Under the pieces are notes generated by a model, which was not told the origin of the DNA, did no database searches, and saw nothing but the letters and a program-made list of their open reading frames with translations. The position numbers and the translations under genes were made by a program. From a virus, in IMG/VR virus record IMGVR_UViG_3300032053_000117, positions 1 through 50,879 of that record: 50,879 bases of DNA, one strand, 5' to 3'. This document shows, in pieces, positions 31,377-39,697 of the stretch (its first letter is position 1; every line of letters starts with the position of its first letter).

Positions 31377-32963
31377 GTGCTCCTCGTTGGTGAGCGGCTT
31401 GAAGCTGTAGCCGGGGCGCTTGTCGGCGTGCTCGAACGTATACAGCTTCACGAACTTCACCGGGAAGATGCGCTTGGCCTCGAACCATGACTTCACGAAC
31501 GCGCCGAAGCGCTGGATGAAACCGTCCTTGGTGGGGTCGAACATGGTCCGGGCAACCACGTAGGCCCGCTGGTTCAGGTCGAGAACTTCGTAGCCGATGC
31601 CGTAGGGGTGAAACTTCCAGAGGTCTTGGTAGAGTTCGCGCTCCCACTCGCTCGTGGCTACGTGGTGCGCCACGACCTGCTCCGGGGTGATGTCCTCCTC
31701 GTTTTCCCTGATCGGTTTGCCGCTCATGAGGCCGGTGCCCGCCTTCCAAGGCAGGTGCGTCTCGAACTGAAACACCGGGTCTTTGCGCAGCCTGCCGTAG
31801 ATCGTGAACGTTCTCATCGAGACACCGGCCCGGAGTGCCCAGTCCTCGAACCATGTTTCAGCCTGTGCCCGCCATGAGTTCGGGTCTGGCCCACGGTGGC
31901 CGACGTAGGGCCGCGTCTTGGGAAGCTGGAGCGGTGTTTCCCGTTTGCAGTGGACCGTCCACTTCCAGTAGTCCGGCAGCCCTTTGAAGATGCGTGCCCA
32001 GCGGGAAGGCTCGCGGTGGATGTGAACGGTGTCGTAGATTTTGCCCAGCATGACGCGCAGGTCGCTCTCCATCTGCTCGTACTTGGGCTGCTGGGAGAAC
32101 TTGTCAGGGTTTGTATACAACTCCGGGTCGTCGGGGTCCAAGCTCTCGTACTTCATCCCGAACAGGTCGTTCTTGAGCCGGTAGCCCCGCTTCTCAGCCT
32201 CCTGTTTGATCCAAGCCCGGACCTGACCCATTGACTCAGCGTCGATTTGCCAGACGGGTTCGCCGCCGCACAGGTCAAGGCCGCCGGTTGGGCGCTCCAT
32301 GAGAGTGGCGGCGAAGTAGCGGCTGACGAACTGGCCCTGAGCATGGTGGAACTTCATCCAATCGGTGTAGATCAGGTCGTAGAACTCCACCACCGGCTGA
32401 ATTTCAGGCGCTGCGAGCTTTCCGTCTTTGAACACCCTGCCTGCCGAGGGCTGGTCCCAGACCAGCTTGACCCGGAACGGTCGGCCCGTGCCCGCGCTCA
32501 CGATCTCCATGCTGATCGGCTGGTTGGAGCTTGCCGCCGTGCGCTCGATGGTGCCCTCGATGTCTTCGGGGTCTTCGGGGTCGTCGATGCCCTCGCCCAC
32601 CTTCTTGCGCTTCTTCCAAGCGGGAGGAATGATGGCTTCCAGCGCGTTGTCGAAGGTGGCGTGGGTGGTTGGATCGTTGGCGATGGGACAAGCGGTCCAG
32701 CGGTGCGCCTCGTGGTACTTCCGGGCCTCCGGGGTCATGACCTCGACCGGCGCGTCCTCCATGTCGTCGTAGTAGATGGAGCCGATGTGGAAGCGGGCGG
32801 TGACTCCGAGTTCGCTGTCGACGTGGAAAACAGCCCAGTGGTTGTATGCAGATTCGATCTCGATGCCGGGGTGCGGGGTGCCGGTATAGCGCTGCAATTC
32901 GGCGCGGACATCGAAGTCCTCGTCGGCTTCCAAGAGACGGTACGCAAGGAGTCTGGCCTGCAC
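31296..32963 (-). CDS. 555-aa modular protein with LLE-type N-terminus
   Basis: Starts with GTG 32963, 4 nt after a GTAGTTA element. Begins MQARLLAYRLLEADEDFDVR. Linker-like motifs EGIDDPEDPEDIE (about 127-139) and ESLDPDDPELY (about 271-281) give three modules. Each has paired strands with Trp, Tyr and His (NHWAVFHVDSELGVTARFHI; RPFRVKLVWDQPSAG; FQFETHLPWKAG). The C-terminal module is rich in aromatic residues (WKFHPYGIGYEVLDL). No enzymatic signature. Same family as the 1063- and 1183-aa proteins. Divergent from the gene at 32996. Confidence 0.65.
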   Translation of the reverse strand: MQARLLAYRLLEADEDFDVRAELQRYTGTPHPGIEIESAYNHWAVFHVDSELGVTARFHIGSIYYDDMEDAPVEVMTPEARKYHEAHRWTACPIANDPTTHATFDNALEAIIPPAWKKRKKVGEGIDDPEDPEDIEGTIERTAASSNQPISMEIVSAGTGRPFRVKLVWDQPSAGRVFKDGKLAAPEIQPVVEFYDLIYTDWMKFHHAQGQFVSRYFAATLMERPTGGLDLCGGEPVWQIDAESMGQVRAWIKQEAEKRGYRLKNDLFGMKYESLDPDDPELYTNPDKFSQQPKYEQMESDLRVMLGKIYDTVHIHREPSRWARIFKGLPDYWKWTVHCKRETPLQLPKTRPYVGHRGPDPNSWRAQAETWFEDWALRAGVSMRTFTIYGRLRKDPVFQFETHLPWKAGTGLMSGKPIRENEEDITPEQVVAHHVATSEWERELYQDLWKFHPYGIGYEVLDLNQRAYVVARTMFDPTKDGFIQRFGAFVKSWFEAKRIFPVKFVKLYTFEHADKRPGYSFKPLTNEEHSVIAAVNIPWPDSKLPEYAAIEAGEA

Positions 32964-32967
32964 GCTT

Positions 32968-32988
32968 TAACTACGGCCACGGTAGTTA
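32968..32988. promoter_or_regulatory. back-to-back GTAGTTA elements between divergent genes
   Basis: TAACTAC (32968-32974) and GTAGTTA (32982-32988) form a perfect 7-bp inverted repeat in the 32-bp gap. One copy faces GTG 32963, 4 nt away; the other faces ATG 32996, 7 nt away. Other copies, all just before starts: 9221, 9492, 10133, 20573 and 26069 (+); 18849, 39699 and 46529 (TAACTAC, -). Neither copy here is a stop codon, so the element is independent of gene ends. Confidence 0.75.
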
Positions 32989-32995
32989 GAACAGC

Positions 32996-33262
32996 ATGAG
33001 CAAAAGCGCAAAGCAGATCGTCGACGCCCTGCTTGAATACGGCATCGACCCCGACGCTCCACGGCCCGGAAGCCCGGAAGACCCCTGGCGTCAAAGCACC
33101 GGCCCTCTGCCCCCGATGAAGTTCGGCGGGCGGCCCGGACCCCCGGAGGACGAGGAAGAAACCGTGCCGCTGCCGCCCCCGGTGAAGAAAAAGACGCCGC
33201 TGCCGCCCCACGGCGGCCAGCCTGCGAGTTCCCGTTTCAACTGGAAGCCACCCACAGCGTAA
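32996..33262 (+). CDS. short proline-rich LLE protein
   Basis: 88 aa from ATG 32996. N-terminal [20 protein letters not shown] matches the LLE family, then the chain is Pro-rich and disordered ([31 protein letters not shown]). In effect an LLE N-terminus on a disordered tail. Overlaps the next gene by one base (TAATG). Confidence 0.6.
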   Translation: MSKSAKQIVDALLEYGIDPDAPRPGSPEDPWRQSTGPLPPMKFGGRPGPPEDEEETVPLPPPVKKKTPLPPHGGQPASSRFNWKPPTA

Positions 33263-34110
33263 TGGAAGGTTCACGCGACGATTATCTCCGGCAGGTGGCT
33301 GCCGGGCTAGGGCCGCTCCAGAAGCTCATGCTTGATCTGGAAGTGGCCGTCTTGGGCACTGCCCCGGAGCGGATCGTCTCGCAGTACCACCACATGCCGG
33401 AGACGCTGGAGCAGTGGCTTGAGCAGCCCGGCGGCAACCCGCTGTGGTACATGGGCGACGGCGGCTACAGCCGCGTCGTCTGGGGCACCGACACCGGTAA
33501 CCTCTGGCTGACCTACAACAGCAGCAGCAAGGCCAAGGCGAACTGGGACAAGGCGCTCCCGCAGCGCGAGGCGCTGGTCAAATACCTGAAGGCCGAGTAC
33601 GAGCGCCTGCTGGGGCACCCCCGCGAGTGGCGCACCGAGTCCAAGGCGGAGAGGATTGTAAACACTCTCTTGGAGATTCGCTTTCAGGACCGGCTTCCCC
33701 CGCGCCAGCAGTTCGCTGACCAAGAGCAGGAGATCGAGCTAGCGACTCGCCAGCCTTTCACCGCGCTCGACTACGCCCTGCAATACGGCCCCAACCCCAA
33801 GCTCTGGGCAGTCATCAAGGGAAGTGTATACGAACCTCAGTACCGCAAGCGCTTTCATGTGGCGGAGTCAGGGCCGAAGATGAAGACCCTCAAGGCCAAC
33901 CGGGTGGACTTGGACGACGACGAGCGCAAGGAAGTCATGCGCCGGGGCGCAGTCTGGCACAAGAATGAAGGCAAGCCCAGCCCGGCAGTCTGGAAGGCTG
34001 AGGTTAGGGGCAAGACGTGGTACGTGTGCAACACGCACCGGGCTATGCAGGTGAAACCAACCCTCAAGGGCGCTATCCGGGCGTTCCGATTTATCAAGAC
34101 GACGGCATGA
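33262..34110 (+). CDS. two-part protein with internal LLE motif
   Basis: 282 aa. Residues 1-120 are one domain ([36 protein letters not shown]). Near 127-140 comes [16 protein letters not shown], an LLE segment normally found at N-termini, followed by a second domain that contains [12 protein letters not shown], echoing YVTALDYALGLG of the 1183-aa protein. At DNA level the GTAAACNCTCTTGGAG stretch near 33657 resembles that at 24155. It looks like a fusion of two genes of the modular family. Stop overlaps the next start. Confidence 0.6.
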   Translation: MEGSRDDYLRQVAAGLGPLQKLMLDLEVAVLGTAPERIVSQYHHMPETLEQWLEQPGGNPLWYMGDGGYSRVVWGTDTGNLWLTYNSSSKAKANWDKALPQREALVKYLKAEYERLLGHPREWRTESKAERIVNTLLEIRFQDRLPPRQQFADQEQEIELATRQPFTALDYALQYGPNPKLWAVIKGSVYEPQYRKRFHVAESGPKMKTLKANRVDLDDDERKEVMRRGAVWHKNEGKPSPAVWKAEVRGKTWYVCNTHRAMQVKPTLKGAIRAFRFIKTTA

Positions 34111-34385
34111 AACTGACCGCCCAAGAGATCGTGTGCGAACTGGTCGAAGAACTGGGCGCTCCTTTTGCCAAGACCAAGACGACGTTGCAGTACCGTCCTT
34201 TCCTGCTGAATGGTGACTGGAAGTGGTTTTGGGTTCTGCTGCCCTCAGATCGAAGCAAGGCGCTGGCCACCGGGCAGTCTGACAGCCGGGCCGAAGCGGC
34301 TACGGCAGCGCGGCAGCAGGCCCGAAAACTGAGCGTTGTCATCGACAAGATTGACGTGATGATGCCTTACTCTCCAAAGACATGA
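34107..34385 (+). CDS. small LLE-like protein
   Basis: 92 aa from ATG 34107 (ATGA overlap; the frame is open from 34017). N-terminus [20 protein letters not shown] is a variant of the shared helix. It continues with strands rich in Trp ([17 protein letters not shown]) and a helix [18 protein letters not shown]-like at the end. Stop overlaps the big tail gene. Function unknown. Confidence 0.55.
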   Translation: MKLTAQEIVCELVEELGAPFAKTKTTLQYRPFLLNGDWKWFWVLLPSDRSKALATGQSDSRAEAATAARQQARKLSVVIDKIDVMMPYSPKT

Positions 34386-37300
34386 TTCGACGCACCATCG
34401 CTTATGCGCCCAATCTGCCGCAGGTCCGGGTGGCTTATGTTCCCAACACGCCGCTGCCGCCCGCCTCGCCGATCCCGCCGATTACGACCTACCTCATATC
34501 AGGGAGTGTGGCTGAGGCAGGTGTTGGCTTCGCAGCAGCGCTGCAAGTGGACGGGCTGGGCACCATCACGAGCGCCGCGTCGGGCAGCTACGGCTTTCAG
34601 GTCATTTCCGGTTACTCTGGGACGGTCATCCCTCACCAGGCTTACGGCACATTTGATCCAGCGCTCAGGATGTATACAAGCGTCGGCAGCGACTCCCCCA
34701 GCCAGCATTACGCTTTCTACCCTGACCTGTACTTTATGGAGGGCTTCGTCACCAACAACGGAACCTCTGCCAGCGTAGTCCTGCTTACAGATGGACTCAT
34801 CGCGATTTCTCCTGACGTGCTGGACGGCTACTACGCCTACGACTATGTGGGAGGCTGGAGCGGCACGATTAGGCCGATTGTTTACATCACCAATCCGAGC
34901 CAGCGCGTGTACAGCAGTCAGGTTGGCGATCTGACCGGGCAGGACTTTGACGCGCCGACGCCGTTCCTCTTTAGCGCCGCCAACCTCCTTGGATGGTCTT
35001 GGTCGTTGGTCGAGCCTAACCGGTGGTTCGTCGCGGCTAGGAACCCGGTTGATTCGGCGCTCACCGTGGTTGGGACTGTAGCAGGCACGGCCACCGGCTT
35101 CGACACAGGCACCAACACAGGCACCTACTACAGCGTCTACGGTGTCAACGGAGCGTCAGTTCAGAACACGTACCAATCCAACGAGGTCATGACCACACCG
35201 CCGCTTCCTTCGGCTCACATCGTGACCGGCGCGTTGACCGATTCCGGCACCGCTATGGTGGGAATCGGGGTGGAGATGACCAGCTACGGAACGCTGGTCA
35301 CTAATGGTTCCGGCACCTACAGCCAATACGTGCCCGCTGGCTGGAGCGGCAGCGTGGTGCCCCACTCCACGGGCGGCACGTTCAGCCCGGAGTTCCGCAC
35401 GTACGTCAGCCTTGGCACCGACGCCTACAATCAGGACTTCGCCTTCTACGGCACGACCGTTTCAGGCGACTGCCCGCTGCCCGGTACCAACGTGAACATC
35501 CCGCTGCCGATGGGCAACAACGCCAGCCGGAACGTCATCGACCCTATAAACAATCTCCTGTGGGTCATCGACGAGAGCAACACCAGCGTCTACTACGTCG
35601 ACGTGGTGGCGGGAACCTATGCGGGTTCTGTGGACGTGAACTCGCCCTTTGGCAGTTCAGGCATCGCTTACGACCGGGCCAACCGAAAGGTGCTGGTCAC
35701 CACCTACGACGGCAGCCTCGCTTTCATCAACCCGGTGACCAAGGCCGTAACGTTCTCGGACTTTGTCCAGCGCTGGCCCAACTACCACATGCTGGCGGTC
35801 AGTGATGCAGGCACGGCTTTTGTGGCGGACTACCGCAACGACTTTGGCTGGCTCTATGAGGTGAACTGCGCGACCGAGCAGCTTATCACGCGCTTCTCGT
35901 TTACGCCCGATGCGGTGTTCACCGACAGCATCGCGTACGCGGAGAACATCCAGAAATTGGTGCTGATGAGTTCGCTACCGCTTGACCAGTGGTTCTTCGT
36001 GTTCGACCCGGTTACCGGGGTGTTCACGCCCAGCGTGCTCCAGACGCCCGCTTCCTTCTCTTACGAGAACTACTACGTCCGGGCTTTGGGCCACATGCTC
36101 ATGTCCCGCGACGGCTCTACCGCAGTGGAGGTCGTCGACATCTCTGCCGGAGCTAACGCCACGATCCTCACGTCGCTGTCCGGGCCGACGCGCATCAGCG
36201 ACGCGACGGAAGACACCTGCCGCAGCTACTTGTTTGTCAGCAACGGCAATGATTCGGTTTGGGAGTACACGCTCGACGGAAGCTACGCGCTGCTCAATCA
36301 GTTTGACAACGGAGGTGCCGGTCTTGACGCGGTAGGTTTGGCGCACTCGCGAGCGACGAACCTCGTTTACTACGAACAGTGGAGTGGGACGCCGATCCCG
36401 GTGCGCTCGATTACCGCCACCTTCAACGGGCAGTTTATCGCCGACATCTATGCGGCATTGAAGACTTTTGACGGCGCGGCGGCCTATACGCCCGGCGTGG
36501 CCGTGGTGACGGATGGGTCGTATGGGCCGTCGTTCAGCGGCGTGATGAGCGGCAGTCTTACCGGTGTGGCCAACCCGGAGGACTACGAGGTCAGGATTTA
36601 TCACGTGGCTGACATCGGATACTTCCAGGGCACTGGGGTTTTCAGCTATGCGGACATCGGCTTCACAGGCTCCTATGGCTACTCGTACAGCGGAAGCGCG
36701 GCAGGTACCGTGGCCAATTACGCTGGCAGCAGCGCCCAGTACCGGGTGGATGTCTACGTGCGGACGGACGCGGACTACTTCCAACAGAGCAGCAATGTTT
36801 TCATAGCGGCGCTGGCGTGGGGCGGCTCGTACGCTTATGGGTATACGGGAAGCGTGTTTGGCCGCGTCACCGACCTCGACGTGGCGGAGTTCGGAAGTTA
36901 TCGGGTTGGCGTCTACGCCCGCATTCCGGGTGATACGGATTACATCCAGGGAACAAGCTCGATTGATCCGAACGGCTGGTTTTCAGTCAATCCGGTCTTT
37001 TCGGGCGACAAGGTAGCCAAGCTTGAGCGCCTTTCTGACAGCGAGATTTTTGGTCAGACCGACACGGCTGGCTCGAATGCGTGGGCGAGCAACCAAGGCT
37101 TGGACCCCGGTATCAAGGTGGCCAAGATCGTTCGCCTGTCGGACGACCGCATTATTGGCAGCACAGACTCAGCCGGTGCTGGCAAGTGGACTTTCGGCGA
37201 CAGCGGCACCAACTGCCGTCTGATCCAACTCTACCAGCGCTCCAACGGATCGCTCGTCGCTGAGACATACTTTGGCCAAGGGCTGCTGCGCTCGTACAAC

Positions 37301-38320
37301 GTGCCGCTGTCGGACCCCGACTGGTGGGTTTTGGGCCACCGGAACTACACCTACGACCAAGCGGCTGCGGTTGTGGCAGCCTGCCAAATGGACGACCAAC
37401 CTACCGCAGAACGTTGGGTTGGTGGTCTTATGGCCGCTGTGCGCGTCGACGACCAATGGTCGTTTGCCGTCAACGCCATTTCGGGTCAATTTGACGAGGG
37501 GTACTACCGCAACGGAGCACAGTTCTGGTGCGGGTACGCGCTGCTGTTTTTCGTCCAGAAGTTTCCGGCTTCGCTGCTTGTCCCAGAAGTTACCGCGCAG
37601 GTTCAGCGCTGGCTGACGGCAATGGAGGCGTACTGGAAGACAGACCCCGACTTTCAGCAGAACACGTATACCGGTGGCCGTGGTCGCTATATCCTTCCGC
37701 TCTGGACTTTTGACGCAGGTTATACGCCTGCGTGGTCGAGTACGGAGCACAACACGGATGCCTATTTTGCGGTCAAGCTCGCGGGCACTGTGCTGGGTGA
37801 TGGCACCTTGGTTCAGCGTGCCGCCGACATCGGTGCCGCTCTCCAGACCAATTACTGGTTCTCTGGATCGGATCGAGGGTACCAAGGCCAAAGCAATGGC
37901 ACGACGCACGACACGGCTCACGCGCTCGACGTGGGTTCGTGGCTGTCGTTCGTCTTCCGCAGCCTTGGCGATAGCGCCAAGCAGCAGGCGTGCGTTGACA
38001 TCACGTCCCAGTACGCTGTGAGCATGAGCGGCACCATCAGCGGGTATACGGCATATTTGGCTGAGTACGGGTACCCTTTGGCGTCCGACTCTCTGTGGGT
38101 CGAAGGAACTTTTGGTGTTGTGCTCGCCAAGTACGCCAACGGCGCGGTCGCTCAGGCGGTCACCGAGTACAACCAGCTTCAGCCTTTGCTCACCGCCACT
38201 GGGTTCAGCTACGTGGTGCAGAACGACCCGTCAAATGAACTTCGTGATTGGACAAGCGTGGCTTCGACGGCTTGGGGAATTATTGCTGCCCGGCCCGGCG
38301 GCTTCTGGGAAATCACGTGA
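34382..38320 (+). CDS. 1312-aa tail protein with propeller and six-hairpin glycosidase-like domain
   Basis: Residues about 38-365 hold three beta-sandwich repeats (ISGSVAEAGVGFAAALQV; VTGALTDSGTAMVGIGVEM) of carboxypeptidase-regulatory type. About 368-670 look like a beta-propeller (NNLLWVIDESNTSVYYVDVV; FINPVTKAVTF). About 715-860 have three more beta repeats (YRVDVYVRTDADYFQ). About 970-1312 resemble an (alpha/alpha)6 six-hairpin glycosidase: STEHNTDAYFAVKLAG, HALDVGSWLSFVFRSL, DSLWVEGTFGVVLAKY and SVASTAWGIIAA. I infer a receptor-binding tail protein that cuts surface polysaccharide; catalytic acids cannot be assigned. No signal peptide. Convergent with the next gene, 3 bp between. Confidence 0.72.
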   Translation: MIRRTIAYAPNLPQVRVAYVPNTPLPPASPIPPITTYLISGSVAEAGVGFAAALQVDGLGTITSAASGSYGFQVISGYSGTVIPHQAYGTFDPALRMYTSVGSDSPSQHYAFYPDLYFMEGFVTNNGTSASVVLLTDGLIAISPDVLDGYYAYDYVGGWSGTIRPIVYITNPSQRVYSSQVGDLTGQDFDAPTPFLFSAANLLGWSWSLVEPNRWFVAARNPVDSALTVVGTVAGTATGFDTGTNTGTYYSVYGVNGASVQNTYQSNEVMTTPPLPSAHIVTGALTDSGTAMVGIGVEMTSYGTLVTNGSGTYSQYVPAGWSGSVVPHSTGGTFSPEFRTYVSLGTDAYNQDFAFYGTTVSGDCPLPGTNVNIPLPMGNNASRNVIDPINNLLWVIDESNTSVYYVDVVAGTYAGSVDVNSPFGSSGIAYDRANRKVLVTTYDGSLAFINPVTKAVTFSDFVQRWPNYHMLAVSDAGTAFVADYRNDFGWLYEVNCATEQLITRFSFTPDAVFTDSIAYAENIQKLVLMSSLPLDQWFFVFDPVTGVFTPSVLQTPASFSYENYYVRALGHMLMSRDGSTAVEVVDISAGANATILTSLSGPTRISDATEDTCRSYLFVSNGNDSVWEYTLDGSYALLNQFDNGGAGLDAVGLAHSRATNLVYYEQWSGTPIPVRSITATFNGQFIADIYAALKTFDGAAAYTPGVAVVTDGSYGPSFSGVMSGSLTGVANPEDYEVRIYHVADIGYFQGTGVFSYADIGFTGSYGYSYSGSAAGTVANYAGSSAQYRVDVYVRTDADYFQQSSNVFIAALAWGGSYAYGYTGSVFGRVTDLDVAEFGSYRVGVYARIPGDTDYIQGTSSIDPNGWFSVNPVFSGDKVAKLERLSDSEIFGQTDTAGSNAWASNQGLDPGIKVAKIVRLSDDRIIGSTDSAGAGKWTFGDSGTNCRLIQLYQRSNGSLVAETYFGQGLLRSYNVPLSDPDWWVLGHRNYTYDQAAAVVAACQMDDQPTAERWVGGLMAAVRVDDQWSFAVNAISGQFDEGYYRNGAQFWCGYALLFFVQKFPASLLVPEVTAQVQRWLTAMEAYWKTDPDFQQNTYTGGRGRYILPLWTFDAGYTPAWSSTEHNTDAYFAVKLAGTVLGDGTLVQRAADIGAALQTNYWFSGSDRGYQGQSNGTTHDTAHALDVGSWLSFVFRSLGDSAKQQACVDITSQYAVSMSGTISGYTAYLAEYGYPLASDSLWVEGTFGVVLAKYANGAVAQAVTEYNQLQPLLTATGFSYVVQNDPSNELRDWTSVASTAWGIIAARPGGFWEIT

Positions 38321-38323
38321 GAA

Positions 38324-38593
38324 CTAGGTCGCCGTAACCGTCTGCTTGGCCGCAAGATACTGGCGCTGGGCCTCGACCTTGGACTTCTTGCGAAGCTCCA
38401 AAAGGGCCGTGGCCTCCTGACGGTAGCGCCAGCAGAAGCATTGGGCGCTGGCGCGTATCAGCGCGTCTTTGTCTTTCCGGCTGAGCTTCTGCTCGCGGAT
38501 GTTCTCGCTCAGTTCAGCGTACTGGGCACGCCACTCGGTGCGCCATGCGAGGTATTCAGCTTTGTTCGTGAACCACTTGTTTTGAGCATTCAT
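38324..38593 (-). CDS. small helical phage protein
   Basis: 89 aa from ATG 38593; the upstream extension to 38689 overlaps Pth2. It is almost all helix with many Arg, Gln and Trp (KAEYLAWRTEWRAQYAELSE; ALLELRKKSKVEAQRQY). I have the impression of similar short proteins in other large phages. It follows Pth2 by 4 nt. Confidence 0.55.
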   Translation of the reverse strand: MNAQNKWFTNKAEYLAWRTEWRAQYAELSENIREQKLSRKDKDALIRASAQCFCWRYRQEATALLELRKKSKVEAQRQYLAAKQTVTAT

Positions 38594-38597
38594 TTGT

Positions 38598-38951
38598 TTA
38601 CAGGAGTTGGAGTCTGCGGATGAACTTGGGGACTTCGGACTTGGACGCCGGGCCGAAGCCCAAGGCGGTGATGGTGGGCCTGCCGTCAAAGAAGTTGGGA
38701 CAGCCGGAGTCGACCACGAGGTACGTGGGCAGACCGGCGCGTTCCGCTTCTTCCTTAGCTCTCAGCAGGTGATGCAGGGGTGCTTGAAGGCACACCTTGG
38801 TACCGGGGAGGTCGGCAGCATAAAGCTCAGCAGCCGTTGGTGACGACTGCTGGGCGGTGAGAAATGCGCCGAGATAGGCGTGGCCCGATTGGCTGGCGCA
38901 CTTTCCGGGGGACATGCCTATGTCATTGCGGACCACGGCATATAGAGACAC
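38598..38951 (-). CDS. pth2: peptidyl-tRNA hydrolase, Pth2 family
   Basis: 117 aa from GTG 38951. Family motifs in order: VVRNDIGMSPGKCASQSGHA (residues 6-25, with the conserved GK and H), GTKVCLQAP, helix HLLRAKEEAERAGLP, YLVVDSGCPNF (conserved Asp) and TITALGFGP. Pth2 is the archaeal/eukaryotic type that frees peptides from tRNA; it also occurs in some bacteria and phages. It probably recycles stalled peptidyl-tRNA during phage translation. The start codon and its CGGAGG lie in an RNA hairpin, and a promoter is 65 nt upstream. 4 nt separate it from the next gene. Confidence 0.85.
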   Translation of the reverse strand: MSLYAVVRNDIGMSPGKCASQSGHAYLGAFLTAQQSSPTAAELYAADLPGTKVCLQAPLHHLLRAKEEAERAGLPTYLVVDSGCPNFFDGRPTITALGFGPASKSEVPKFIRRLQLL

Positions 38952-38978
38952 GACCTCCGTAGAGGATTCGGGGGTCGT
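38950..38978 (-). promoter_or_regulatory. hairpin over pth2 ribosome site
   Basis: In minus-strand RNA ACGACC-c-CCG (38978-38969) pairs with CGG-a-GGTCGT (38959-38950), leaving one mismatch and a 9-nt loop. The CGGAGG ribosome site and the first base of GTG are in the right arm, so folding should lower translation. Confidence 0.55.
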
Positions 38979-39015
38979 CCGACAGTCTGAAACCTACGTC
39001 TCTTTCATTGGGCGA

Positions 39016-39044
39016 ACTGTATACGAAGGCCGGTTTGCTGTCAA
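39016..39044 (-). promoter_or_regulatory. sigma70-like promoter, minus strand
   Basis: Minus strand TTGACA (39044-39039), 17 nt, TACAGT (39021-39016) inside GTATACAGT. This is the best -35 match in the window. An ATG at 39008 falls at the expected start site but ends after four codons, so here the transcript has a leader of about 58 nt to pth2. Confidence 0.75.
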
Positions 39045-39047
39045 CAC

Positions 39048-39431
39048 CTAGTTCGTGACCGGCTGGAGCCGGTAGAACAGCACTGGTTGCGTACCCACGG
39101 TGTCGCTGGTCAGGGAGAGGCTAACTGCGTCGTAAACTACCGCGACCGGCCACCATGTCACAAGGTCTGTGCTGGCGTCGATCTGGTAGGTTCCGCTGAT
39201 GTTGGTGAACGCCCACGCAGGAGCGGCCTTGGCCAGCGCAGATTGCCGCGAGGCAAGGAGAGGTCCGGCTACGGCTTTGGCTCTGGCCTTGGGTGCAAGC
39301 ACAGGAAGCGGAGGCACCCCCGGTGGCGCAGGCGGCATGGGTGTCGCTGCGCCCGGCGCGACCGGAGCTTCGGGTTTCTGAACCGTCGTACAGCCAGCAA
39401 GCAGGGCGGCAATCAAGAGGATTTTCTTCAC
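39048..39431 (-). CDS. lipoprotein with Verrucomicrobia-style C-terminus
   Basis: 127 aa from GTG 39431, which overlaps the previous stop (GTGA). Signal MKKILLIAALLAGC with lipobox LLAGC, so Cys14 should be lipidated. Then a Pro/Ala linker (PEAPVAPGAATPMPPAPP) and a beta domain with TYQIDASTDLVTWWPVAVV and VLFYRLQPV. The 'ASTDLxxW...FYRL' pattern is common in secreted Verrucomicrobia proteins. It could be a spanin-like lysis protein or a surface-exclusion factor; the position near a Pth2 gene does not decide. Confidence 0.65.
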   Translation of the reverse strand: MKKILLIAALLAGCTTVQKPEAPVAPGAATPMPPAPPGVPPLPVLAPKARAKAVAGPLLASRQSALAKAAPAWAFTNISGTYQIDASTDLVTWWPVAVVYDAVSLSLTSDTVGTQPVLFYRLQPVTN

Positions 39432-39694
39432 ATCAACAAGTCTTTTGCGACGGAGAACTTGATGTTGCGGTTCCACTTTTGTTTGACCTCCGGGCCGGGC
39501 GTGATGGTCATTTCACTGGGGATCACACCGTGGAGAGCCAAGAGCGCGTCGATCTCCGCTTTGGCCTTCTGGTACGTGGTGTCATCGTGGATGACGCTGA
39601 ACATGATGGCCATGCCCTGTGGGCGCGGGAAAGCGCCACCGTACTGGTCGTGCAGGTCGATCAGCAGGTCCGGCAGAGCTTCGGTCAATGTCAT
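39428..39694 (-). CDS. small hypothetical protein
   Basis: 88 aa from ATG 39694, 4 nt after GTAGTTA (39705-39699, minus). Alpha/beta: LPDLLIDLHDQYGGAF, GMAIMFSVIHDDTTY, then a helix KAKAEIDALLALHG and a basic end. No family recognised. Between a Nudix gene and a lipoprotein gene. Confidence 0.55.
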   Translation of the reverse strand: MTLTEALPDLLIDLHDQYGGAFPRPQGMAIMFSVIHDDTTYQKAKAEIDALLALHGVIPSEMTITPGPEVKQKWNRNIKFSVAKDLLM

Positions 39695-39697
39695 GCT

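Noticed and set aside
39006-39008. Leaderless gene at ATG 39008
   Set aside because: The ATG lies at the predicted start site of the 39016-39044 promoter but the frame ends after four codons (ATG-AAA-GAG-ACG-TAG).
38952-39047. Terminator after the lipoprotein gene
   Set aside because: The only strong hairpin in the gap covers the pth2 start and has no T-run; the gap is better explained as promoter plus leader.
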